NCBI GenBank assembly: GCA_027312165.1
Contig: DAICXN010000002.1
Location: forward strand, 1 to 64,000
Source of the DNA: Candidatus Saccharimonadota bacterium
GTDB lineage: Bacteria > Patescibacteriota > Saccharimonadia > Saccharimonadales > Saccharimonadaceae
Direction of reading: 5' to 3'
Length of the DNA stretch: 64,000 nucleotides
Part shown: piece after piece, positions 43,939 through 51,906 of the stretch
How the letters are laid out: each line of letters opens with the position of its first letter
How positions within the stretch are numbered: the first letter of the stretch is position 1
Translations under genes and position numbers: made by a program
The notes under the pieces: model-generated
What the model saw: only the letters and a program-made list of their open reading frames with translations
Database searches by the model: none
Told to the model about the DNA's origin: nothing

Positions 43939-43944
43939 AAAAGA

Positions 43945-43972
43945 AGCAGCCCGCATAAATACGGGCTGCTCC
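43945..43972 (-). terminator. Terminator behind the 67-aa gene
   Basis: Minus strand GCAGCCCG-N8-CGGGCTGC followed by TTCTTTTTTG: rho-independent type. Confidence 0.85.
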
Positions 43973-43988
43973 GTTGTCGCTTAAACGA

Positions 43989-44192
43989 CTATTTCTTTTT
44001 AACTGTCAAGAATCCGTTGCGTGGGTTCTCAGTAACAACTCGGCCTTCTGGTAGGTCTGTTGGAACACCCTTGTCGTTCTTCTCTACCTTGGTAAAGAAG
44101 TAAATTGTCTGCTGCTTGCCGCCGCGTAGGGTGACATCAGTTTTGTGCAAGTAGTATGTAACACCTTTAGAGTTAGTGTGTTTGTAAGCCAT
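43989..44192 (-). CDS. Small conserved basic protein
   Basis: 67 aa, reads MAYKHTNSKGVTYYLHKTDV, then GGKQQTIYFFTKVE, ends with NPRNGFLTVKKK. I have the impression of a protein common in Patescibacteria, of unknown function; that is recollection, not a search. Excellent expression signals: near-consensus promoter (44228-44256), AGGAGG with nine-base spacing, and a terminator right behind it. Confidence 0.85.
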   Translation of the reverse strand: MAYKHTNSKGVTYYLHKTDVTLRGGKQQTIYFFTKVEKNDKGVPTDLPEGRVVTENPRNGFLTVKKK

Positions 44193-44227
44193 TTGGTTTA
44201 TACCTCCTATTACTGCTATACACCTAT

Positions 44228-44256
44228 AGAGTAGCGCCCCTGTCGGCCCCTGTCAA
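44228..44256 (-). promoter_or_regulatory. Promoter of the 67-aa gene
   Basis: Minus strand TTGACA (44251-44256), 17-base spacer, TACTCT (44228-44233). Confidence 0.8.
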
Positions 44257-44262
44257 GCCTTT

Positions 44263-44919
44263 TTAAGCTCTTCGGTACCGATGCTTTATGATGAGGTTTA
44301 AGATCAGCAGCGTCAGCAACCGCAAACAGATCATCACCACGATCACGCCACAGACCACCAGCGACCAGCCAGCAAAATCCGGCGACCAAGTCGGCGAAGC
44401 AAAAGTGTGATAGTACGGCTCGGTCGGCAGAGGGCTAAACTGGTGCTTTAACTGATCACCAGCCGGATACTTCTCGAGTTCGGTATTTATACAGGCAGTA
44501 TACCGGGGATCCGGCCATCGCCAGCCTTGTGCCCGGCCAATTGGATCACAAACTTCTGCAGCCAACTTATAGACGTTACCATTGGGGTTTGACTCTGACT
44601 GCTCCAGGAACTGCTGCTTCAGTCTCTCGTTGTCACGCTGATAAGTATTATCTAGAGCAATTCGTCCCGGGTCGGTGTTCATGTGTGCAGCGACATAGCG
44701 CTGCAGGTCGTACAGCCGGCGTTCAAGCTGCGCCCTATCACCAGCCTTGTCAGCCGCGATGACCGCATCCCGACGCTCAATCATGCCTATATTATTTAGT
44801 CTCAGGAAAGTTGCCGCGACAAAACCAGCCATGATCAGCAAAATAACCAGCTGCCAGGTCTTTACTCTTTCAATCCGCTTTACGGTCTGACGAAGATCTC
44901 GCTTATTAGCCAAAACCAC
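44263..44919 (-). CDS. Two-helix exported protein, unknown
   Basis: About 216-218 aa. Basic start, helix at 22-42, an outside helical domain of about 140 residues with two Cys (EVCDPIG, YTACIN), second helix at about 185-210, short basic end. Frame opens with GTG 44919; AAAAGGGG lies so close that TTG 44913 is a fair alternative start. No family recognised. Confidence 0.65.
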   Translation of the reverse strand: MVLANKRDLRQTVKRIERVKTWQLVILLIMAGFVAATFLRLNNIGMIERRDAVIAADKAGDRAQLERRLYDLQRYVAAHMNTDPGRIALDNTYQRDNERLKQQFLEQSESNPNGNVYKLAAEVCDPIGRAQGWRWPDPRYTACINTELEKYPAGDQLKHQFSPLPTEPYYHTFASPTWSPDFAGWSLVVCGVIVVMICLRLLTLLILNLIIKHRYRRA

Positions 44920-44948
44920 CCCTTTTCTATGAGGCGATTATACCACGG

Positions 44949-46166
44949 CTAGGCTCGGCTGTATACTCGAAAACGCGCTAGCATAATCAGCGAAGACACG
45001 GCCGCCGTCAGTATATAGAAGGCCATAAAGCCATTGACGGAGTTAAATAGAGCGATCACTCCTGCCAGAAGCAGAGCAGCAGCTGCCGATCCGACATTTG
45101 ACGCCAGGATGACCAAACCGACGTAGAGCACCCGATAGCCGGACCGATCAGCGACGTCGAACATGCCTCGCATATAAGCCATTGAGTAGCCGGCCGTCAT
45201 CACCTCTTTAGCGGTGTTGGTACCAAGCACCATGATGGGATTTCGAACCAAGATGCGTAGCACGTGAACGATCACGTTGCCAGCGGCCGCCCAAAACAAC
45301 AAGCTGCCACCCGAAGACTTATCGATAAGCTTGCCGTATACCCGGGTTGCGGCAATTGAGACCAAAAAGACTATAGCCGTCAGAGCGCCAAGCTCTGCAT
45401 ACACCTGATTGTCGCTAGCAGCAAAAATTACCGTTGTTAGAAATATTGACCAGGCAGTACCGGAAGCAAATACGTCAAAACCGATCGGCATCTGAACGAG
45501 CAGGCTTCGAGCGGTCATGCGCCAAGGAAAGCCTTTTGGCGCTAGACTAAAGCCCTTCGAGCGAGTGTCGGGAGTCCGCATCAGCGGAAGAGCGGCGAAC
45601 AAGAAGAACATAGCCGAGACAGCTATAGCTGCCCGCGGATCAAAGAACATAGCGAGCAAACCACCAATTAGCGGGCTGACGGCTTTGGCGACCTGCTCAA
45701 AGATGTTCATCTTGGCAACCTGGCTGCCAGCCGCATCAACGCTCTTTACCCGAGAAAAGTTAACGTTGTGAGCGATGTCGTACATGGCAGCCGAGATGGA
45801 CTGAAATGCGCCCGTAACCAGCAGGGCCCAGTTGCCAAATTCCGGCAAGAAAATAAAGGCGATCATCGATGGTATATAGAGAAAGTTTGAGATAATAATC
45901 GCTCGCTTAGCACCCTTGCTGGCTATATATTGAGCTATTGGCAGGGTCAAAATCACCTTAAAGCCAAAGTAAGCCGCCCAAAACAAGGCCACCTGCACCA
46001 CCGAGTAGCCATTTTTTAGCATATATACCGACATAAAAGCGGCACCGACGTTGATCGCGATGGTTCGCATGATTCGAGTGGTGTATAAATCAGCTATCTC
46101 AGAAAAACTGGCATATCGCCAGAAGTTTCGCTTTAGAAGGATGGTATGAAAAATCTTTTTGAACAT
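44949..46166 (-). CDS. MFS-type transporter
   Basis: About 405 aa, some 12 membrane helices. MFS pieces: TLPIAQYIASKGAKRAIIISN (loop 2-3), and a symmetric second half. Substrate unknown. Start ATG 46166 (frame opens with TTG 46181). Promoter TTGCAA-17-TATACT on the minus strand, with the -10 inside the 15-bp palindrome that also occurs at 35644, so it is likely under a specific repressor. Confidence 0.82.
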   Translation of the reverse strand: MFKKIFHTILLKRNFWRYASFSEIADLYTTRIMRTIAINVGAAFMSVYMLKNGYSVVQVALFWAAYFGFKVILTLPIAQYIASKGAKRAIIISNFLYIPSMIAFIFLPEFGNWALLVTGAFQSISAAMYDIAHNVNFSRVKSVDAAGSQVAKMNIFEQVAKAVSPLIGGLLAMFFDPRAAIAVSAMFFLFAALPLMRTPDTRSKGFSLAPKGFPWRMTARSLLVQMPIGFDVFASGTAWSIFLTTVIFAASDNQVYAELGALTAIVFLVSIAATRVYGKLIDKSSGGSLLFWAAAGNVIVHVLRILVRNPIMVLGTNTAKEVMTAGYSMAYMRGMFDVADRSGYRVLYVGLVILASNVGSAAAALLLAGVIALFNSVNGFMAFYILTAAVSSLIMLARFRVYSRA

Positions 46167-46183
46167 TTTTGTTTTTATCAACT

Positions 46184-46221
46184 TATACTTTCAGTATAGC
46201 ATAATCTTTATAATTTTGCAA
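46184..46221 (-). promoter_or_regulatory. Promoter with palindromic operator (MFS gene)
   Basis: Minus strand TTGCAA (46216-46221), 17 bases, TATACT (46193-46198). The palindrome TATACTGAAAGTATA (46184-46198) is identical to that at 35644-35658. Confidence 0.78.
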
Positions 46222-46265
46222 GTATATGTTAGCAGGGCCCAGCTCTGGTTGTGTATAATGAGCTT

Positions 46266-47537
46266 ATGAGAATATATTTTTCCGGTATTGGTGGTGTCGG
46301 CATTGGACCGCTGGCAGAAATTGCCCACGATGCCGGTTATGATGTCACCGGCTCCGATGCAGCCGAGAGCCTAGTCACCAAAGAACTCCAGCAGCGAGGC
46401 ATCAACGTCCACCTCTCGCAGGACGGCGAATCGCTACGAAGAGAGCACCAGGCAAGCGAAATTGACTGGTTCGTCTACACCTCCGCCCTGCCCCCGCACC
46501 ACCCCGAGCTACTGCTTGCTAAGGATCTGGGAATTAGAACTGCTAAACGAGACGAGCTGATTGCGCAGATCATCAAAGAAAAGCAACTCAAACTAATTGC
46601 CGTATCGGGAACTCACGGCAAGACGACCACTACCGGCATGCTAGTTTGGGTGATGCAACGACTGGGATTAGCCACCAGCTACTCTATAGGCACCACCCTA
46701 AACTTTGGACCTAGCGGCCAGTACGTGCCAGGAAGCAAGTACTTTATTTACGAGTGCGATGAATTTGATAGAAACTTTTTACATTTCGAGCCTCACCTCA
46801 GCCTAATCACTTCAATTGATCATGATCACTTTGACACCTATCCGACTCGGGATGACTATACAAGTGCCTTTATCGAGTTTTTGAGTCAGTCAGATGAGTC
46901 GCTGATTTGGAGCAAAGATTTGCGCTATCTCAAACAGCCAGATATCGAGGCGACTTACGAATCTTACGATGAGCTGATGGAGCTGTCACACATCAAGCTG
47001 GCCGGTCAGCACAATCGGCAAAACGCCTTTTTGGTTCAAAAAGCTATGGAGAAAATCCTCAACGAGAACGATCATCCCACCACCGGAATAGCCGAGGCCA
47101 TCAACTCCTTCCCTGGCACCAACCGGCGATTTGAGAAGCTTGGCCATAATCTCTATAGCGACTATGGCCATCACCCTGTTGAAATAGCAGCAACTTTGCA
47201 GATGGCGCGCGAGATATCCGATAGCGTTGTATTGGTTTATCAGCCACACCAAAATATCCGTCAACACGAGATTGCCGATCTCTATACCAATGAGCTATTT
47301 GCAGACGCCAGTCAGATCTACTGGCTGCCGACATACTTAAGTCGCGAAGATCCGGAACTAGAAGTTCTCTCGCCTCAACAGCTCACCCGCAAACTAAGTC
47401 AGGAAACGGTCAGCCTTGCCGAGATGGACAATGAACTCTGGCAGAATATAGAGCGCCACCGTCAGTCAGGCCACCTAGTTCTCGGTATGGGTGCTGGCTC
47501 GATTGATAACTGGATGCGATCGCAGATTGAAACTTAG
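46266..47537 (+). CDS. murC: MurC-type UDP-N-acetylmuramate-amino acid ligase
   Basis: About 423 aa. N-terminal Rossmann part MRIYFSGIGGVGIGPLAEIA, ATP loop AVSGTHGKTTTTGMLVW near residue 115, IYECDEFDRNFLHF, SIDHDHFDTY, and AGQHNRQNAF; C-terminal domain YSDYGHHPVEI. Adds L-Ala to UDP-MurNAc; an Mpl-type recycling ligase is the alternative. TATAAT (46254-46259) is six bases before the ATG at 46266. Confidence 0.9.
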   Translation: MRIYFSGIGGVGIGPLAEIAHDAGYDVTGSDAAESLVTKELQQRGINVHLSQDGESLRREHQASEIDWFVYTSALPPHHPELLLAKDLGIRTAKRDELIAQIIKEKQLKLIAVSGTHGKTTTTGMLVWVMQRLGLATSYSIGTTLNFGPSGQYVPGSKYFIYECDEFDRNFLHFEPHLSLITSIDHDHFDTYPTRDDYTSAFIEFLSQSDESLIWSKDLRYLKQPDIEATYESYDELMELSHIKLAGQHNRQNAFLVQKAMEKILNENDHPTTGIAEAINSFPGTNRRFEKLGHNLYSDYGHHPVEIAATLQMAREISDSVVLVYQPHQNIRQHEIADLYTNELFADASQIYWLPTYLSREDPELEVLSPQQLTRKLSQETVSLAEMDNELWQNIERHRQSGHLVLGMGAGSIDNWMRSQIET

Positions 47538-48214
47538 TATAATTCACCCAACTCGACGCTATACTCTTCAAAGAAATATGGATCTCGGAAAAAAGTCCGT
47601 GCAACAATCTGCTCAACTGCTGGCGCTAAATTATAGCTAGCTAGCTTGTGTGGGCGTACCCATTCCAATCGGTCATCTACACAAACATCGTCGGTGGTGT
47701 AGTAAAACACATGAGCCAATACGCTCATCGCTACCTCACCGCCATCAAGTGTTCGGACATAGCAGTCACCGGCATGCACCATCTCATGATTTTTCAAGCC
47801 AAGCTTTTCGTCGGCCTCTCGCTTTGCTGCCCGTAAGATCGACTGGTCTTCAAGATGAACCGTGCCACCAACTAGAGCCATTTGCTCAGCGAAAGGCTGC
47901 CGACTTCTGCGATACAGTAGTAAATCACCATCAGAATTTTGCACCACATGCATGGTAACGACCCTCGGCTGATGACTTTTTTGACTACCTAAAGCTAGTC
48001 GATCAGCATAAATTAAGCCGTTTTTATCAAGCGTATAGCCTTGGTTGGTTTTTGCGACAAAGCCTCGCTTTTGGAGAAGCTTTAGATGATAGGTGCAGAG
48101 ATTTGTTTCGACACCACTAGGCTTCATTTGGCTGAAGCGGGCGTACTTAGTATGCAATAGAGTATCCAGTATAGACTTTTGGATGGGATGCTCAATTTCC
48201 GATAGTATGATCAT
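47534..48214 (-). CDS. Nudix protein with N-terminal winged helix
   Basis: 226 aa. Residues 1-70 look like a winged-helix DNA-binding domain (IEHPIQKSILDTLLHTKYARF ... CTYHLKLLQKRGFVAK); 80-210 is a Nudix fold. The Nudix box reads GGTVHLEDQSILRAAKREADEKLGL-like, with D for the first catalytic Glu and READEK for REUxEE, so the metal site is incomplete. This fits a nucleotide-sensing repressor of the NrtR/HTH-Nudix kind rather than a hydrolase. Converges with murC, four bases overlap. Confidence 0.8.
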   Translation of the reverse strand: MIILSEIEHPIQKSILDTLLHTKYARFSQMKPSGVETNLCTYHLKLLQKRGFVAKTNQGYTLDKNGLIYADRLALGSQKSHQPRVVTMHVVQNSDGDLLLYRRSRQPFAEQMALVGGTVHLEDQSILRAAKREADEKLGLKNHEMVHAGDCYVRTLDGGEVAMSVLAHVFYYTTDDVCVDDRLEWVRPHKLASYNLAPAVEQIVARTFFRDPYFFEEYSVELGELY

Positions 48215-48367
48215 ATTTGAGTCAAATTATATATTTTATTAATCACCTACACAAGAATTAGCTGAAGTTTAACAGGTACAAATGTAACTCAGTCGATGCA
48301 CAAGCTAGATCAACAAACTAAAGAAAACATAGCTCTTTTGACTAAATTGAATCGCTACAATAGCCAG
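48215..48367. other. Intergenic space
   Basis: Holds the A/T-rich upstream region of the Nudix gene. A plus-strand reading frame of 38 codons (48296-48412, MHKLDQQTKENIALLTKLNR) is present, but it has no ribosome site and runs into trmB antisense, so I do not call it a gene. Confidence 0.4.
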
Positions 48368-49024
48368 CTAACTACTCTGCGGAGCTCGACAGTCAACAAA
48401 GTTAATCTTTGAGCCCTCACCCAACCAACGATACTCATACGGAGTAAGAACCTTATAGTCTTCATCGACCTGACTTTCATGCAAATCAAAGCTCAGCTCG
48501 TCAATTTGCCAACCTTCAGCCACAAGCTGCTCAAGTGTCCAATGAAAAAAATCTAGATTGTCGTGTTTGATACTCAGCCTTCCGCCGGCCCTTAACAGGC
48601 TTCGATAAGTATCCAGAAACCCTGGATGCGTCAGGCGACGGCCACTTGAGCGCTTCTTGGGAAATGGATCGGAAAAAGTCAGCCATATCTGACTTAGGCT
48701 ATTGGCTTGAAATAGTTCCGCCAACTGATCAGCGCGGGCACGAACAAACAGCACATTCTTAATGCCTCGCGCCTCGGCTTCACGCGCACCTTTCTGCAAG
48801 CGATCGCCCTTGACGTCAATCGCCACGTATCGCCTGTCAGAGTGCCTCGATGCCAGCTCGACCAAGAACTGTCCAGTACCCGCTCCAACTTCGATAACAT
48901 CAGCTGGCCAAGATTTGTCCCACTCATCAAACTCATAGCACAAAGAAGAATTGGCAAACAGCGCAAAACGATACTTCTTACGCTTTCTAGTAATTATAAA
49001 ATCATCAGGATTTAGTTGGCTCAT
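48368..49024 (-). CDS. trmB: TrmB, tRNA (guanine-N7) methyltransferase
   Basis: 218 aa. SAM site VIEVGAGTGQFLVELA, FVRARADQL, IWLTFSDPFPKKRSSGRRLTHPGFL (the family signature), and TPYEYRWLGEG near the end. Forms m7G46. TATCAT (49032-49037) seven bases before ATG. Confidence 0.95.
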   Translation of the reverse strand: MSQLNPDDFIITRKRKKYRFALFANSSLCYEFDEWDKSWPADVIEVGAGTGQFLVELASRHSDRRYVAIDVKGDRLQKGAREAEARGIKNVLFVRARADQLAELFQANSLSQIWLTFSDPFPKKRSSGRRLTHPGFLDTYRSLLRAGGRLSIKHDNLDFFHWTLEQLVAEGWQIDELSFDLHESQVDEDYKVLTPYEYRWLGEGSKINFVDCRAPQSS

Positions 49025-49083
49025 AGATCCTATGATATATCAATCCATGACCGCCCGCCACGGTTCGTGGTATACTTTAGAAA

Positions 49084-49980
49084 ATGGATGGGCTCATTGA
49101 ACAGGCACTAAATGCCACATCGGCTGACGAGTGGCTAGGCAAAAACCACCTCGGATGGCTAGTTAGCGATCAAGCGATCAGCTTACTGAGCATATTGGTA
49201 GGCTCGCTGGTGCTTTACTATATCGGTAAGCTATTGATAGCGCGCGGAATTAGGCACTTAATAAGAGGTACCGCCAAGCACCGAGCCTGGCACCGTAAAG
49301 ACATCGAAAAGCGTGAAACAACCCTAATAGAGCTGATGAAAAGCTTTTGGCGAATCGTCATTATCGCCTATGTAGCGGCGATGATTGCCAGCAAGCTATT
49401 TGGTATCGATCTATCACCGATTTTCGCCAGTGCGGGCATTATCGGTATCGCCATCGGATTTGGCTCGCAGTCACTGGTTAAAGACTTTTTGTCTGGGGTA
49501 TTCATCATCGCTGAAAACCAATACAGGGTCGGCGACGTAGTTGACATAATGGGCGCCGCGGGTACGGTTGAGCGTATCGGCATGCGTTCAACAATTATTC
49601 GAGACCTCGATGGCAACGTGCACTATATTCCGAACGGCACGATTCAGCGGGTAGTCAATAAAACCATGGGTTATAGCATTGCTCGGTTCACTGTTGAGAT
49701 CAGCCCGGAGGTTGACACCGATCAGGTCATCAAAGTGATTGACAGTGTTGGCGAAAAGCTAGCTAATGAGGAGAAGTGGAAAAAGAAAATTATTGAAGCG
49801 CCTAGATATATCGCAGTGGGTGAAATAACTGAAAAAGTAATTGAGCTAACAGTCTCCGGAAAGACCATGCCGTCCGACCAATGGGCGGTTACCTCTGAGA
49901 TGCGCAGTCGTCTAGTCCGGGAGTTTGAGGCAAAAAACATCCCGATAATTACCTTGCCCACGCCATCTTCGAGCAAGTAA
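49084..49980 (+). CDS. MscS-type mechanosensitive channel
   Basis: 298 aa. Three membrane helices (about 32-50, 95-115, 120-145); pore helix GIIGIAIGFGSQSLVKDFLSGVFIIAENQYRVGDVV, which is the family's key stretch; then the beta domain (GTVERIGMRSTIIRDLDGNV) and a C-terminal alpha/beta domain. Releases solutes on hypo-osmotic shock. TATACT (49071-49076, extended TGG) seven bases before ATG. Confidence 0.94.
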   Translation: MDGLIEQALNATSADEWLGKNHLGWLVSDQAISLLSILVGSLVLYYIGKLLIARGIRHLIRGTAKHRAWHRKDIEKRETTLIELMKSFWRIVIIAYVAAMIASKLFGIDLSPIFASAGIIGIAIGFGSQSLVKDFLSGVFIIAENQYRVGDVVDIMGAAGTVERIGMRSTIIRDLDGNVHYIPNGTIQRVVNKTMGYSIARFTVEISPEVDTDQVIKVIDSVGEKLANEEKWKKKIIEAPRYIAVGEITEKVIELTVSGKTMPSDQWAVTSEMRSRLVREFEAKNIPIITLPTPSSSK

Positions 49981-49981
49981 G

Positions 49982-50311
49982 CTATATGCCCAGCTGCTCG
50001 TTGCTCAGAACGTCAGCAGAGTAAGCGTCCGCTTCGATTACTCGACGCGCCTCCTCGTCGTACATTCTCAAAAAATCCTCAAGAACTTGACTATTGATTG
50101 GCCCTTGAGCTTCAAAGTTATGCCGAGTCTTTTTGTCGGTATCTATTTGCGATCTGACCGACTTGTACTCGGGTCGACTCAAGTCCAGCTGATAGGCACC
50201 CGACCGATAGTAGACGTTCATTGATATCAAGACTAAAACTATCGCCAAAACAATTACCCCTATCAAAAAAGCTGGCAATCGATAACGCATAATCCACTGC
50301 TTAAGATGCAT
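49982..50311 (-). CDS. Bitopic membrane protein, unknown
   Basis: 109 aa with one helix at 12-34 (LPAFLIGVIVLAIVLVLISM) and an outside helical tail with DLSRPEYKSVRSQIDTDKK. No family recognised. Its first codons overlap the end of the next-listed upstream gene by 11 bases, so they form an operon. Confidence 0.65.
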   Translation of the reverse strand: MHLKQWIMRYRLPAFLIGVIVLAIVLVLISMNVYYRSGAYQLDLSRPEYKSVRSQIDTDKKTRHNFEAQGPINSQVLEDFLRMYDEEARRVIEADAYSADVLSNEQLGI

Positions 50312-50852
50312 CTGTATGGGTCTCCAATTTAAGCTCCTGCTGCAAGACCTCTACTGCCACCCGGTACTCACGAATGTTGTCATTCATCGTTTTGACAGAG
50401 TTCGAGAGCTTTGTTCTAGCGTCACGCGATTCGAGTAAGGCAGCATAAAATTCCGTCGCTCTAGTCTTGCAGTCAATCCGAACGAGCGACGACAAGGCAG
50501 TCTCATACTCGCTATAGGCACTACTAAACCTATCTCGCTCTTCATCAAACCGATTGGCTATCTCGACAAATTTCGAGCTATCGATGCGATTTAGAGCCAG
50601 GCGGCTATTCAGTCGGGCCATGAGTCTCGCGGAGATAGCATTATAACTCTGACCGATATTAACTCGCAAAAGTGCATCATTAGTGTGTAGTCGCCTCAGT
50701 GTCGCAATAATCGTATCACACTGCGCCTGAAGTCGATCTACCTCAGTTGGTCCTGACGGCTGCAAAATCATCTCTTGGGCATGAACTGGTGGCACAAAAA
50801 CGAGGCTAAACACGCTCGCTACACCAATAAGTAATTTTACAAACCTAGTCAT
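50301..50852 (-). CDS. Secreted helical protein, unknown
   Basis: About 183 aa from ATG 50852. Signal peptide MTRFVKLLIGVASVFSLVF with VHAQE as likely cut site; the mature part is mostly coiled coil (TEVDRLQAQCDTIIATLRRL ...) with two Cys. GATAAT (50860-50865) ends seven bases before ATG; the longer frame to 50909 runs into the terminator. Operon with the small protein downstream. Confidence 0.72.
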   Translation of the reverse strand: MTRFVKLLIGVASVFSLVFVPPVHAQEMILQPSGPTEVDRLQAQCDTIIATLRRLHTNDALLRVNIGQSYNAISARLMARLNSRLALNRIDSSKFVEIANRFDEERDRFSSAYSEYETALSSLVRIDCKTRATEFYAALLESRDARTKLSNSVKTMNDNIREYRVAVEVLQQELKLETHTDAS

Positions 50853-50908
50853 CCTATCTATTATCCCTCGAACCCTCCGTAGCGTCAATCTTACCGGTCG
50901 ACTCAACA

Positions 50909-50943
50909 AAATAATCCCTCAACAATAGAGGGATTATTTTTAT
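50909..50943 (-). terminator. Terminator behind the YtxH-like gene
   Basis: AATAATCCCTC-N7-GAGGGATTATT inverted repeat with T run. Confidence 0.8.
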
Positions 50944-50959
50944 ATTTTGGCAGTGAGAT

Positions 50960-51232
50960 CTACTTAGTAGTTCGCTTCTCTGCCTTGTCTTTCACTTCGC
51001 GAGCGGTTTCAGAAGCCGTATCGCCGATCTTTCTAGCACCCTGCTTGATAGACTCAAAGCTATCCCTGGCAACGGCCTTAGCTTGATCGGTTCGCCGACC
51101 TGCCTCGTCTCGATATTCATCTGCTTTTCGCCTAAGATCCTCGCGAGTTTCCCTACCACTCTTGGGAGCGGTTAGAATGCCGGCGGCGAAACCTGCGGCT
51201 ACTGCGCCTAATACTGCAAATAGTTTTCTCAT
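50960..51232 (-). CDS. YtxH-like envelope stress protein
   Basis: 90 aa: short membrane helix (2-22, LFAVLGAVAAGFAAGILTAP), then KSGRETREDLRRKADEYRDE, a long charged helix. YtxH-like proteins are general-stress proteins in firmicutes. Operon with the gene upstream (11-base gap). Confidence 0.78.
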   Translation of the reverse strand: MRKLFAVLGAVAAGFAAGILTAPKSGRETREDLRRKADEYRDEAGRRTDQAKAVARDSFESIKQGARKIGDTASETAREVKDKAEKRTTK

Positions 51233-51243
51233 CGAATTCCTCC

Positions 51244-51468
51244 TTACTTACTTTTACCAAATAGACTTGCTATTTCTCCAAATACTTTGGAGGGCGACAA
51301 CCATTCTGTTGCCTTGGCAAGGTTCGTCGTCACAGTGTCGACTCGTTTTGCCACCTGGCGAAGTTTGGTTAGGAGTGCTATGAGTACTCCTAGTAACGCT
51401 AGGATGACTAACGAGAGCAACCCGACGATGATTGACAGGAGAACGATTATCACCTGTGTGTCCTGCAT
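51244..51468 (-). CDS. DUF948-like small membrane protein
   Basis: 74 aa: helix 7-33 (IIVLLSIIVGLLSLVILALLGV), then LLTKLRQVAKRVDTVTTNLAK and a short end VFGEIASLFGKSK. Resembles the DUF948/YtxG partner of YtxH. Ribosome site AAAGGAG. Two promoters lie upstream. Confidence 0.75.
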   Translation of the reverse strand: MQDTQVIIVLLSIIVGLLSLVILALLGVLIALLTKLRQVAKRVDTVTTNLAKATEWLSPSKVFGEIASLFGKSK

Positions 51469-51508
51469 AACTTGCTCCTTTCTTATTTAGGTGCAACTTT
51501 GCTCTTAT

Positions 51509-51537
51509 ATTATACCGCTTTTTCTAGACGGCTTCAA
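51509..51537 (-). promoter_or_regulatory. Proximal promoter of the YtxGH-like pair
   Basis: Minus strand TTGAAG (51532-51537), 17-base spacer, TATAAT (51509-51514). Confidence 0.72.
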
Positions 51538-51590
51538 TTTTTAATGTTTTTGTATGGTTGATTTTTGTGTTGTTGATTCAACTAATTATC

Positions 51591-51619
51591 ATTGTAGCAT
51601 AAGTGTGATTATTTGTCAA
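51591..51619 (-). promoter_or_regulatory. Distal promoter of the YtxGH-like pair
   Basis: Minus strand TTGACA (51614-51619), 17-base spacer, TACAAT (51591-51596): near consensus. A short palindrome GTTGATTCAAC lies just downstream of its start site (about 51572-51582), a possible operator. The leader from here is about 120 bases. Confidence 0.7.
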
Positions 51620-51714
51620 TTAGCGCACCGACCGCCCTTGTAAGGAGCCCTATAACTGGTAATTTGCAGGGACGCATCAAGCTCAACTTAGGGCGCGTGT
51701 AGTATAATTATTAT

Positions 51715-51897
51715 ATGAAACTATCACGCCTACTTCTAACTATTGCTTTTGTCATAATTGGCGTTTGGCTACTCGGCCTAATCTTTCGCATCGCTGCTTG
51801 GATGATAAATGGACTGCTATATGTTGCGGCGATTGCTGTTATCATTTGGCTAGTTAGCGTCTTTGTTGAACAGCGCCGCAACCAACCTAAAAGATAG
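51715..51897 (+). CDS. Small membrane protein, 60 aa
   Basis: Two helices (6-24 and 32-52) and a basic tail EQRRNQPKR. TATAAT (51703-51708) ends six bases before the ATG, so it is leaderless. No family recognised. Ten bases before msrA; may be cotranscribed with it. Confidence 0.72.
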   Translation: MKLSRLLLTIAFVIIGVWLLGLIFRIAAWMINGLLYVAAIAVIIWLVSVFVEQRRNQPKR

Positions 51898-51906
51898 GAG
51901 GTGCAC

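Noticed and set aside
46986-47334. Minus-strand frames inside murC
   Set aside because: Shadows of the murC coding sequence without signals.
48296-48412. 38-codon plus-strand gene behind the Nudix gene
   Set aside because: No ribosome site or well-placed -10, and it overlaps trmB antisense by 45 bases.
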